Shown here one piece after another: positions 1 to 10,645 of a stretch of 64,000 bases of DNA. Each line of letters starts with the position of its first letter. Position 1 is the first letter of the stretch. Position numbers and translations under genes: made by a program. The stretch is from Nectonema munidae. Its lineage: Eukaryota > Nematomorpha > Nectonematoida > Nectonematidae. The stretch covers positions 372,001 to 436,000 of the forward strand of contig JAUIRK010000189.1 in NCBI GenBank assembly GCA_030549495.1, given 5' to 3'. Under the pieces are notes generated by a model that made no database searches, was not told the origin of the DNA, and worked only from the letters and a program-made list of their open reading frames with translations.

Positions 1-200
1 TAGGTTCATGACACATATAGTATATATATTTACAGTGTTATAATGAAGATGTCTTGATAAATTTTATAGGTCTTTTTTTCACTAAAAACTTGATGTTCCC
101 GTTTAGGGTGCAGTACGTACGAATAGGTAGAGGTGATAGGAATAAACGAAAGTTTTAAAAACGTTTATTTGAAGTAAACAAAAGCGAAACTAATAGAAAA

Positions 201-1193
201 TTAGTTAAATAGCCACTTTTTTACCTTAGCGTATACTATGCCACTCCTCAAAACAATGATCGTGGACACCAATAACACATTTAAAGGCAACCTTTTTTTG
301 TCTTTTTTTTTACAAAAACCACGTCTTTTTTGTTTTTCTACAAATGAACTTTGGTAATGATCTTTTCTATCAAATCTAATTTCAGTACTAACTCGTTTTT
401 TCTGGCAATATAGGACCATCAGTTTGAATACGAGGCACATCATACTTTTCCAAGTAAACATTAACAATATTACGTCGAAATGCTAATAAATCTTAGTGAG
501 AATCATGTTTTTTTCTGTACAATATCCATGCATTCTGCACAACCATATCATCTATCTAGACAAAAAAAGCCAACTACCACTTTTTTGTCCTAATAGCTGT
601 TTGATAAGTTGTGTTATTTTGGTCCGCACCATCAGCACTAACCATTTCTTTATTGTATTGGTCAATTAGAAAAGGCTGTTGAAAGCTAATAACGCTAATC
701 CTTGCTTGTGCTTCCTTGTTCCATCTCTGCACTGATGATAAAAGCTGTATATCATCACAATTAGATGCTACATACACTGATTTATCTTTCCACCCCACTT
801 TATTTTTTTGTGATTCTGTAATTAAATTCTTCGCGCTTAAACTTAACAATTTCTTTTTTCTTTGCTATGGAGCATTTGTTAAGTGTTCTCGAACTGCACC
901 TGAAGCTTTGATTTATTGACCGCCAAAAACGAAAATATGTAAAAGTAAATTGTCCATAAAAATTCAGTACGCTAAATTCTTTGCCATTACATCAAGTAAA
1001 TATAAAACAACTGATAAATCAGCTGAATTTGGTCGATTTTGAAGACATCGTTTTGCAATAAGATAGATCGAACTTTTGCAATTTTTTGTAAATTCATATT
1101 TTCACTACGATGAAGGAAGGATAATAACTTTTTAAAACGGTTTCTTGACACTGTATCTGAAAGAGCAGTTTTTAAGACATCATATATAGGCAC
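201..1193 (-). pseudogene. piggyBac-type transposase remnant
   Basis: Three minus-strand stretches (987-1193, 574-849, 201-467) read in order as pieces of a piggyBac/PGBD transposase. The first has the family pattern SRNRFKKLLSFLH followed by KVRSIL. The second has VYVASN, an RWNKEA run, QQPFLIDQYNKEM, DGADQN and a final RTKKW, which matches the late DDE-domain block of piggyBac proteins (PxxIxxYNxxMGGVDxxDQ). The pieces lie in different frames, and only about 140 bp separates the first two, so the central catalytic part is deleted. The copy cannot be functional. Sequence like TGCACCCTA occurs in inverted orientation near 110 and 1285 and may be what is left of the terminal repeats. Family assignment is firm; the element ends are uncertain. 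Confidence 0.75.
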
Positions 1194-1309
1194 GAATACA
1201 ACATTCTGCCTTGCTTAAAACATTCTTAAAATAAAAAAAATAAAAAATTAGTTTGAAGGTAAGTCTCTCCTCTCGTGCCTATTGCACCCTATGAGGGTGT
1301 CTTCAAAAA

Positions 1310-3017
1310 CTCAAAAAATGTTTATTAATGGTTCTTTATAACCATCTTTAAGTTATAGTCTTCAAAAAGTAAAATACAAAAAATTACCCAAAAACTGTTT
1401 TTCTGTCTACAGATAAAAAATAGTTGAAATTTGTAAAAAAAATTCCTTGCATATTTCTTTAAAAAGTTATATGTAATGCAAGAGCTGTTAAATTCATTTT
1501 GAATACTTTTTAACTTATGCGTCCTTATAGAGTGCAGTAGGCATGCATGGGTTAAAACGAACTTTCTTTCCCAGTGTGTCAAAAAATAATTTTCAATTTT
1601 TGATTAGCTTCTTTCAAAATTGAGCTTCAATAAAACTAATATAAATTTATATTTATGTATGTAAATAACAAATCTATATATTTAGTTTTAATTTATCACA
1701 GACGAGTTAGTTTCTAATCATTCTATATCTTTTGCGCTATACAATATACATATTTTCATCAACATAAATTAATTTAAAGGAAGGAAGAGCTGTGAGAGTT
1801 CAATAATAAATCAAATATGTCAAAAAATTATCACAACTGCTTATTCACTCTTCAAACTTTTCCTTAATTTCAATCTGCTTTTCTCTTTTTTCTATGGAGT
1901 AAGTCTACTTATTCATGTCGAGGTATAACTTTACCAAACTTAACAATTTGTAAGTTATAGTAAATAAATAGTATTTTTACTTGAATTAATAGAAATGTTA
2001 ACTATTCAATTTTTTTGGAAACAGTTTAGAGTTCAAAATATGAGGATTTTTTTTCATTTGCTGATAAATCATTGGATTCAAAGTTTGTAGTTTATTTGAA
2101 CATTTGAACGATAAATTCATGAAATATTTTATCCTCGTGTAATCTATAGCTCATGACGAGTGTATGATTGAATATTTTATCCTTACAAACAATGTATAAT
2201 GAGTGAATCAATCAGATTTGGGTACAAAGTTTGGTGCTATTACACTTTTGATGTCTATCTTATTCACTCAACGGGGGGGGGGGGAAAAAAAAAAAAAAAA
2301 AAAAATACTGAAACAATTAACGAAAAACGGTTATCTTCATTAGCATTGCTTTCGCAAAAAATGTCTAAAAGAGTGAGAGGAACTTGTACAAATCAAAACA
2401 ATGATAAAGTGGGTGGATAGTAATGTGGCAACTGTATCACACATCATATAAATTTTTCAGGGAGGGGGGATGGGCTTTTTTTAAATTTTAAAAGAATTTG
2501 TGTCTGAAACAAGTTTATAACAAGTAAAGTAGTATGGAAAGTCTAAAAGTCTTCTAATGATATAAAAAAAGAAAGAAATTGAAAAAATTCTAAATTATTG
2601 GTGGAAGTTTTTTGGCTGCCAAGAAAATGAATGGCATTTAAAAGCGAGTAAAAAGTCTTGAAACTACTTGTGAGTTTTGGGGGTTATTGTTTGTTTCTCT
2701 AATTTTTATTTGCCGCAAAATTTCAATAAAACAAAAATATTTTATTTTTTACCAAGAATATGGATAGGTAAAAAAGCATAGAATTTATTGTGCCATGTTT
2801 TGTATAAAGAGTTGAATAAACTGATCGTTGTGAACATTTTTATACTGAAGCGATTTTAGGATGCTGCTTTGATTTTTAGTTGTATATTGGTGGGTTTGAG
2901 TTGGTGAGAGTCTATTTCTAAGACTGCCGGGCGAATACGGGTCAAAGGCAGGCATGCCCGTTACTAGACTCTTGGGCGGGCGGGCATGTATGGCTAAATT
3001 TGTTCTGCCAGCGTATG
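1310..3017. other. Intergenic AT-rich stretch with no gene seen
   Basis: No supported coding region. The only notable item is a homopolymer pair at 2273-2305, about 12 G followed by about 21 A. The short open frame across it (2199-2420) is low-complexity and not credible. Confidence 0.5.
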
Positions 3018-3025
3018 GTCTAATA

Positions 3026-3221
3026 CAGCGTTTTTCAAACTGTGGGTCGCGTGAAAAATAAAATGGGTCGTGACAAAAAAGAAAGGACATATAAATAGTC
3101 GATGTTGAATAAATGAACGTAGTGATCAGAGTTTGTCTTATTACACCTAAGTATTATGGGTCGCGATGCAAACTGTGCTTCTTGCTATGGGTCGCAGTTA
3201 AAAAAAGTTTGAAAAACCCTG
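3026..3221. mobile_element. hAT-type MITE with 8-bp target duplication
   Basis: A 196-bp element begins CAGCGTTTTTCAAACTG and ends AGTTTGAAAAACCCTG, giving imperfect terminal inverted repeats of about 16 bp. It is flanked on both sides by the exact octamer GTCTAATA (3018-3025 and 3222-3229). An 8-bp duplication with CA...TG termini is the hAT superfamily signature. It has no coding capacity. GGGTCGC-type motifs recur inside near both ends. Confidence 0.88.
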
Positions 3222-3229
3222 GTCTAATA

Positions 3230-3971
3230 CATACTTACAATCCATTTTTAGATTGGACTTGCCTGCCAAAAAATAGCAACTAATTTCGAAAAAAATAGAC
3301 TCAGAAACTGAATATTCTTTATTCGTAGAATATGTGCAAGGTGTTATTGATAAAATAGTTAAGTTTAATTGAATTTTTAAAAAAGTCTTTCCCTGGGGTT
3401 ATAATTTCTAAAAATTCAGGACAGCGTATTTATCCGCCTTTAGGCTATCCCTTTAATTTGCTTACAACGCCTCTACTGCATCGGAATCGTGCGAAGTTTT
3501 GCTAGCGTTCCATCACTACTAACTTGATCTAAGTGGTACAATAAGATACATACTTTTTTATTATCTTTAACACTTTCAATTCCTATTTTTTCCCCAAGCT
3601 TTATTTGCCATCATTTCATCCATTAAAAGTTCAATCTATTTTAATTTGGTTTGGGTATAAATGAATAAATATTAAAAAAGTGAAGCGAGTTTCGAGAGTT
3701 GTCTATTGAATTGTAAATTTGTCTAAAGTTAAATGTAGAACAACGTCTGATTTTTAACAGAAATATATTTTGTTACTATTTGTTGTTTATAATCTGATAC
3801 ATTTTTTTGGCATAGAGATATACTTAAATAGGACTTCGACTTTATAAAATCTTATTGCGAATATATTTAGCTAAAATTAGAATAACTTTAATAATATTAG
3901 ACTCATAAAAATTAGTTTTATTATATTATTTGTTATAGAAAAAGGATTTGATCATTTAATTTTTAACGAGA
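3230..3971. other. Upstream region of ST7
   Basis: AT-rich, with no recognisable coding exon. The bases just before the ST7 ATG contain an in-frame TAA within the 20 bp upstream, so the frame cannot extend further 5' without a splice. A TTTGTTATAG at about 3930-3940 could be a splice acceptor from a 5' exon, but I cannot confirm one. Confidence 0.4.
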
Positions 3972-5540
3972 ATGTCAGCAGAAGAAATCCACGCTGCCCA
4001 CATTGCCTCTATCTTTTTGAATACGTTAACGCCGAAGTTTTACGTCATTTTAACTGGCACATCTTCGCTTGTTTCGGGATTAATTTTGATATTTGAGTGG
4101 TGGTACTTTAAGAAGTATGGAACGTCTTTCATGGAAAGGTTTTCCCTAAGTCACATATCTACGTGGTTCACTGGGAAGAAGTGTTCTGTGGGAAGTGAAG
4201 CTAAAGTAAGCTCGAAGTCAGTGGACAGTAACAGTGATGTGGATACGGATAGCTCGAATAGTGAATTTTGTAGGAGTAAGAATGGCTTGACTGAATGCAA
4301 AGTATGGCGAAATCCAATGAGCTTGTTTCGTGGTGCTGAATACTACCGTTACTATAAGATCACTGGAAGGGAACCTTTAACGTATTACGATATGAACTTG
4401 TCAGCCCAAGACCACCAAAGCATATTCACTTGTGAAAGTGACAAGAACTCAGCCGAGTACGAAGTTATGCAGGCTGCTTGGCGTGAAAGAGACAACACGC
4501 AGCGAATCAACTTGGCGAAGGAAGCTCTTGAAAAGAATCCGGAGTGCACGACGGCCCTCATTCTTCTAGCAGAAGAAGAAGCAAGCACGATTGTAGAAGC
4601 AGAGAAGTATTTCAAACAAGCCCTAAAATCCGCTGAAAATAACTTCAAAGGCCAGAGCTATAATCGCCTCCATTCTACCGATGAAGATGGCCATCAACGC
4701 CGAGACACAAGTACCTACATACACATCAAGAAAAGACTGGGTATGTGTGCGCGCAAATTGCTGAAATTGAAAGAAGCTTCGCGCCTACTTCGAGATCTCG
4801 TTCGGGAGTGTGCTGCAATTGGTGCGCTTGCGGACAACTTGATAGAATGCTTACTCGAGATGCGAGCCTATGCTGACTTGCAAAACTTAATGCTGAAGTT
4901 GGAGGACTTGCGTATACCAAATTCCGCGGTGTTTGCCTACACGGCTGCTCTACTGAAAGCACGCTCCTGTGACATTCAAAACGCTGCATCCTACTCTCGC
5001 AAGTCTCTCTCCCAGAGTGAAGCCTCTACGATAAAGGCGATGCGTAGAGCCATAGCATTTAATCCCCACGTTCCGCAATACCTCTTAGAACGCAAGGCGT
5101 TGAGTTTGCCTCCCGAACACATTTTGAGACGGGGAGATAGCGAGGCAGTCTCCTACGCCTTTTTCCACATCATCCACTGGAAACGAGTTCCTTCTGCACT
5201 CACTCTGCTTGAGTGTGTGTGGGAGGGGAGCTTGTCCTCAAGCAGTACTTGCAGCTCGTCCATTCCCGGATACGTGGCTGCAGTGGACAGACAACTTCTT
5301 CCTCCTCACCACAAACTCTCTGTCTACCCCAAAAGAGAACTGCCTCTCTTCATCCTTTTAACAGCAGTTCTCTCTTGTTTCACTTCCGTAGTCGCCATAT
5401 TTTCCAGTCAATATCCCAAAACGACGTTAGCCTTCGCTGGAACTCTTTTAGATCTCCTTTCCTATCCCGTTGGCTATCTTCTTGAAAAATTGGAGATCGT
5501 TCTTCCATCTAACATCATTCACTACCTTTCACAGATCTAA
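3972..5540 (+). CDS. ST7: ST7-like protein (suppressor of tumorigenicity 7 family), single open exon
   Basis: A 522-residue intact frame matches animal ST7 along nearly its whole length. Recognisable blocks are FLNTLTPKFYV near residue 15, SGLILIFEWWYF near 35-46, ECKVWRNP and LFRGAEY, then REPLTYYDMNLSAQDHQ. Further on come LLAEEEASTIVEAEKYFKQA (TPR-like helices), YIHIKKRLGMCAR, AYTAALLKARS, FNPHVPQYLLERKAL and LPPEHILRRGDSEA, and then SVYPKRELPLFILLT. Hydrophobic segments at about 23-43 and 457-477 suggest a membrane protein. The vertebrate protein has an extra N-terminal membrane segment before FLNTLTPKF. This copy starts directly with a short MSAEEIHAAHIAS leader, so a 5' exon may be missing. 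The vertebrate gene has many introns and this copy has none. It is richer in G+C than its surroundings. The function of ST7 is poorly defined. Confidence 0.95.
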   Translation: MSAEEIHAAHIASIFLNTLTPKFYVILTGTSSLVSGLILIFEWWYFKKYGTSFMERFSLSHISTWFTGKKCSVGSEAKVSSKSVDSNSDVDTDSSNSEFCRSKNGLTECKVWRNPMSLFRGAEYYRYYKITGREPLTYYDMNLSAQDHQSIFTCESDKNSAEYEVMQAAWRERDNTQRINLAKEALEKNPECTTALILLAEEEASTIVEAEKYFKQALKSAENNFKGQSYNRLHSTDEDGHQRRDTSTYIHIKKRLGMCARKLLKLKEASRLLRDLVRECAAIGALADNLIECLLEMRAYADLQNLMLKLEDLRIPNSAVFAYTAALLKARSCDIQNAASYSRKSLSQSEASTIKAMRRAIAFNPHVPQYLLERKALSLPPEHILRRGDSEAVSYAFFHIIHWKRVPSALTLLECVWEGSLSSSSTCSSSIPGYVAAVDRQLLPPHHKLSVYPKRELPLFILLTAVLSCFTSVVAIFSSQYPKTTLAFAGTLLDLLSYPVGYLLEKLEIVLPSNIIHYLSQI

Positions 5541-6099
5541 TTAATCCCGCTTTTTAATTCCGGGATCCTTTGTATACATGTTTGCCTTCGAATTTAAAAA
5601 AAGTTTTATGCGTTTTGTCTTTTCTCTCATTTATCCATTTTTGCAATATGCTATATATGAAAATTTTTTTAATATAAATCTTTTGTTTTGTCAATTATCT
5701 TCTTTTATCTTTCTTCACATAAACCATTTTTTTCTGAAATGATTTGCCGTCATAAACCTTGAAGTGAATTACTTCTATTGAAAGAATAAGTCTTTAACTT
5801 GTTGCCATTAAAAAGTAGGAATTTAGAAATCTGTCTAATAGAGAGAGAGATAGGCTTATGAGTTTGGGCATTTTACTGAAATTTTGTTCAAACAAGTTCT
5901 CCTTTACGCGACTTAAATTTCGGTTGTTAAGTTAGTGCTGTTAAGTTCTCGTATTTGATGACCAAATGATCAAAATTATTTTTCATTTGCGTATCCAGAA
6001 GGAAAAACAAAATTCTATGAAAAATAATTCTGCTTGAAATATCCGAAACGGTACAAAAAATATTTTCCACGAAATAACTCAAATGGTTATGAGTTTTTT
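5541..6099. other. ST7 3' flank
   Basis: AT-rich, no coding signal. Just after the stop is a short imperfect inverted pair (AATCCCG then CGGGATCC, about 5543-5570) that could form a weak hairpin. There is no obvious poly(A) tract of the kind a young retrocopy would leave. Confidence 0.4.
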
Positions 6100-6282
6100 T
6101 CACGTAAATATAAAATTGAGAATTATGCAGATACAATTTATAAAAATTCGGTTTGGAAATTTGGTCTTGTGTTGTCTCTCAAGATGTCGTTTTAAATTGG
6201 ATGAAGAGCTTCCAGTTTTCAATTTTGAGACTTTTTTTTGACAAATTTTTTCTTCATTTATTTGACAAGAAAGAACAAACAA
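6100..6282 (-). pseudogene. BED-finger-like fragment, probably from a hAT transposase
   Basis: A 60-codon minus-strand frame contains TGSSSSNLKRHLERQHK. That is the second half of a BED zinc finger (helix plus HxxxH), as found at the N-terminus of many hAT transposases. The upstream CxxC half is not clear, and no other transposase parts are visible nearby. Assignment rests on this motif alone. Confidence 0.45.
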
Positions 6283-6773
6283 AAAAGCCTTCTTTTAAAG
6301 TATTTATAAACGGTACTTGGACTTGACATTTTAATTTGAAAAAAGAATAAAAAAAATTAGAAGTAACTTATTCGTTTGAAAAAAATTCGAAATTTTTATT
6401 AAAAAATAATTTTATATTTGTTTTTGCTTTAAAATCAATTTTAATAAATATTAGAATCTTTGTTTTTATATAATAAATCTTGTTTTTTATAAACAAAAAA
6501 CTTAAATTTTCATTAAAATTTGAAATCAGGCTCTAAATGTTATTATCCTACTTCGGCTTCCTAATTTTTAGACCGCTTGCAGTGCTTCCGCTTTCTCATC
6601 ACTGATTTTTCCTCCACTGGAAAAATTGGCACACAGCTTAAAATATTATCCTAAATATAACTTAGGAACCCCCACCTTAGATAAATGCATCATTTTAAAG
6701 ATTTTTCAGTGTTCGCCAAATACACAAGAAAATTAAACATTCGGGAGAAAAAGATGAAAAAAATTCATATTCA

Positions 6774-6916
6774 GAACACGTGTTTAGTTGGCAATTCACC
6801 AGCTATTAAAATAAAAAAAGTTATATAAAAGCTCTTAGCTTTTTGTTTAAGTTTTATATTTAATTTCTGAATTTTTGGCAATAACAGCTGGTGAGTTGCC
6901 AAAGAAACACGTGTTC
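6774..6916. mobile_element. Short palindromic MITE with about 31-bp terminal inverted repeats
   Basis: The left end starts GAACACGTGTTTAGTTGGCA and continues to an ACCAGCT block. The right end is its near-exact reverse complement, finishing GCCAAAGAAACACGTGTTC. About 143 bp in total, with an AT-rich, non-coding core. I could not define a target duplication, so the superfamily is open. Confidence 0.7.
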
Positions 6917-7542
6917 TAAGATTAAGGTTTTTTAATTTTCATGTATAATTAATTATATTAAAATATATATAATTAGTTGTATTATTATTTTCCTCCACAA
7001 AATTTTAACTAGTTTCTAAATTAAAAAGTTTAGGTATGCATTATTCAAAAAAGTGAACATAAGCTTCAGTTTTTAACATTTTTTAGTTTTCTGGAACAAT
7101 AGTCTTTTCTCACGCCCTCTCCTACTAACAAACCATAAAAAAGTCCCTGATTCTCACATTCCTTCGAAGCCCTACCAAAAGCATGTTTCATTGGATGAAT
7201 CGATTTACAGCCTGATTTGGACTTCGCAGCCTTAATTTTTTTCTTAAGAGAGTCTTGATTTAGTACATTTCTATTTTTGAAAAAGAAAAGTTTCTTGACA
7301 TGAGTGAAAACAAGCGTGAAGAATTCATGGTTAAACTTTAAATTACTATGGATTAAAAAAAGTAAATTGGCTCTTATGATTACTAAAGTTATTGAAAAAG
7401 GAAAAGATTTTGATGACGAAATAAGTATAAAATTGAAATTAATTTTGCAGTTGTAAATATTGCTGGATTCTTAAATTCTGATTTTTTCAATATTTTTAGG
7501 TATTTATAAATAGTAAATTCTGTAGGTATTATAGTAAAAATC

Positions 7543-9971
7543 TGTCAAAATTTGGGTACAGTAAAGGAAAATTCTTTTACCTTTAAAAAAAATTAAAAAA
7601 AAAGTTTAAATAAGTTTTAAGCATTTCAAATGGATGATTTTGAAAACGAATCGTCTGCTTACTTTTTTCAAGGATTTTATATCATTTAAAGAAGACGATT
7701 TTCTTTTATGAGACACCGGTGTTCCACTCGCTATGAAAGTTTATTTAAGAAAAATGTGATTCTGTTTTATGTGAAGAATTTAGGCATACAACTTTTTTTT
7801 CATGAACAATTTCTTGTATCATATCTAGATGAACTTTTATGCATAACTTGCTAAAACAAACTTATTTTTAAAAACCGATTATTGGTTGGTACCATTTTCT
7901 TGGGAAATCAATTTGAGGCCGAAAGGAGAGAGTGGCAGAATTATCAAATGAAGTGATACTACTGTGGAGAGATAAAGTGAATTTTCCAGGCATTTCAGAG
8001 CAAGCAATACTACTATCCAAGTTTGATCAAGTGATTAATTAGTATGACAAATGTTCAAAGAAAAAAATTTGAGCCACTGTCTTAGAATTGTTCGATATCA
8101 CCAAAGTTCAAGATGAATAGCTCAATGCTGATCACAAAAAGCTGTACTCCCTGCAACTTCAAAGCAAGGCCAAAGTTATTCGATGGGCAAAGAAACAAGC
8201 AAACACACTGTAAATTCTTTTAAGAGAAGAGTTCTGAAACTGAAGCCTTTTTATTTTTATCTGATCCAACACTCCTGGATACTAACAATGACTGAAGCAG
8301 AAGAAAATGAAGAGTACAACTATGGTAAAGATGAAAGAGTTGACCAAGATGTTGTTTATACCTACACAAACAAGCATAACAATTCCGCTATAGCTAAGAG
8401 ACTTGTAACTGGAACGAACATTTCTACCAAAGAGCATCAAAAATCTGCAAGCAGATATCCCAGCTCCCAGTCAATAAGGAACTTAAGGCACTCTAAGAAA
8501 GCTCGTGAAATAAAGAAACACTTGATCGATACTCTACACAATCAAACATAGAGCCTGCAATTCGATGTTAAAAATATTGACAAAAATTAATATCAAGCAT
8601 TTGTCATCAAGAATTAAAGAAATGAAATTAAGATTGCTGCTCTGAAGTTGTGTTATAGCAAGACTGGGACCATTTTTCCAGAAGGATTGAAAAGCGGCTT
8701 GGAAGAATTTCACATATGGAACGCAATCTCAACTGATACGATGAGCGTGAATATAGGACAGCAGAAATGGATTGTGGTTACATACGCAGAGAATGTTTTT
8801 GAGCAAAGGCTATGATAAGCTCCAATTTGTCAGATTCCAACACAATGTCTTGAACAGAATAAAATAAAAGTTTAACAAAATTTTTGCTATGGATAAGGAA
8901 CGTATGGACTTTAATGCAGTCACCTAACATTAATTATTTTTTGTCAAATAACTTATGACAAGTTATATAGAAGTCCAAAAGTCATTCAATTATGGAACTG
9001 ATATTATTAAAGATCAAGCCGGCAATACCTTTATGTTCTTTTATGAAAACGGAAGACTTGCCTTTCATCAAGTTTCAGAAAATTCCAGATTAAATTCTCA
9101 AGCAATCTTTTCCCTTCTTGTATATTTTATCATGCCTCAAGAAATAAAAATATTACAGATGATATATCAGTTCATCTCATAGGGCTTGGCTGACTATTGG
9201 TTTAGTGACAAAATGTATAGACCTGAAGATTATGCAGAACTATCACCCTACAAGACTGCTATAACCCTACAGTTTATTATAACACTACAAAAAATGATTT
9301 AAATGTCTTTAAATACTGTTTTCTAGAAAAAGATCACTACAAAATGATACAAGACTATGGAGTTGCAAAAAGTTGTACCTATATGAAGATCCACATCCTT
9401 AATGGATCATACTTTGCAACGAAGACATGATTCCAATGACTCCGAAAATATGATGTGATTATCAAAAAGTTCCCAAATCATATTAGTTATCTATAATTAC
9501 CTTAAAAAGAAAAATTTGAAGCAAATAAAATAAAAATGCTAGGAGGGTAGGGTCTGAGGGGATGGGGGTAAAAAGTTTATTTGAAAAAATTATAGAAGTT
9601 TTAAGAAATCTACTCTGAAATCGCGAAGATACGCTGAGAAAATAAGTCGGTGATTAAATTGATAACTTTTGTCCACTTGTTAGATTGAAATTTTCAAGCA
9701 AACCAAAATATTGAAACACAACCATAGTTTAGAAGGGCATGTAGTTTATAAAAAGACAATTTGTCAAAATTTAGGTACAGTAAAGGAAAATCCTTTTATT
9801 TTTTAAAAAAAAGTTTAAATAAGTTTTAAGCATTTCAAGTGGAGGATTTTGAAAACGAATCGTCTGCTTACTTTTTTCAAGGATTTTAAAGAAGACGATT
9901 TTCTTTTATGAGACACCGGTGTTCCACTCGCTGTGAAAGCTTTATTAAGAAAAATGTGATTCTGCTTTATC
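7543..9971. repeat. Pair of about 225-bp direct repeats enclosing decayed sequence
   Basis: The segments at about 7543-7767 and 9753-9971 are near-identical and in the same orientation. They share CAAAATTTGGGTACAGTAAA (right copy with minor changes), GAAAACGAATCGTCTGCTTA and GAGACACCGGTGTTCCACTC. About 2 kb of decayed, partly coding-looking DNA lies between them. The repeat core is related to the AGCAGACGATTTTC-containing repeats elsewhere in the window (13338-13445, 49677-49778), which points to a dispersed MITE-like family. They could instead be terminal repeats of one element. I see no diagnostic protein domain that would decide this. Confidence 0.6.
7919..9190 (+). pseudogene. Decayed coding sequence between the direct repeats, unassigned
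   Basis: Plus-strand stretches look like former protein-coding sequence. One, at about 7930-8050, reads approximately ELSNEVILLWRDKVNFPG. A 122-codon frame follows at 8183-8551 and a 75-codon frame at 8955-9182. The first resembles a family of transposon-associated proteins common in invertebrate genomes, as judged from memory of their EIIKLWxKARIP-type motif. The other two I do not recognise. The region is interrupted and not functional as it stands. Confidence 0.35.
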
Positions 9972-10518
9972 AATATATTAGCCTGGTGTTAACCCACCTT
10001 GAAAAACTGTTAAAGCGTAACAATCAAAATGTTATATATATGTATGTATATTGTATATATGTATTGTAGGGTTTGGAGGCGATTATCCAAAATCAGACCT
10101 AGAGAATCATAAAAATCAGATGCTTTCAGTAATTGTAATTGCTTTTGAACATTTTAATCCCCACTTTAATATTTATTACTAATAAAAAGAGCACTTATTT
10201 TGAATGACAGTTTTTTTCTAATCAAATTACATATTATGAGAATCGAAATCAGAATTTTAAAAATGAAAAAATTAGATTCAAAACTCTAATTAAAAAATTA
10301 AGTGGATCAGAATCATTATCTAGAATCGGCCCAACCTTCAACTGAAACCTTCTTATATTGAACATCCATAACATTCAATAATAGTGTCACTAATGGAGTT
10401 GTTGAAAACCATTTTCTGGTCATCTTTTTCAATGAGTTTTTATATAACCTAAAACAGACAATTTTTTATATTTCACTTATGAAGCCTGTTCTACTTGTAT
10501 TTATGGCGTTAATGAGTG

Positions 10519-10645
10519 ATGACTGAAGATTTTGCTTCCTTCAAGAACACTCCAATTTCTGTTTTAAGAGGTTTTGATTCTCCTCTCACATTCATCTCTC
10601 TTCCATTTAGCACGGACACTTCTCTTGATGAACTCATATATGCAG
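10519..10645 (+). CDS. GNB1L: GNB1L-like exon 1
   Basis: Forty-two codons plus one base, from ATG ACT GAA to TAT GCA G, followed by the donor GTAGTG. It encodes the first strand region with TPISVLRGFDSPLTF. The in-frame triplet two codons before the ATG is TGA, which fixes the start. Confidence 0.88.

Noticed and set aside
2199-2420. Short open frame across a G/A homopolymer
   Set aside because: Low complexity; poly-Gly and poly-Lys arise from the homopolymer run.
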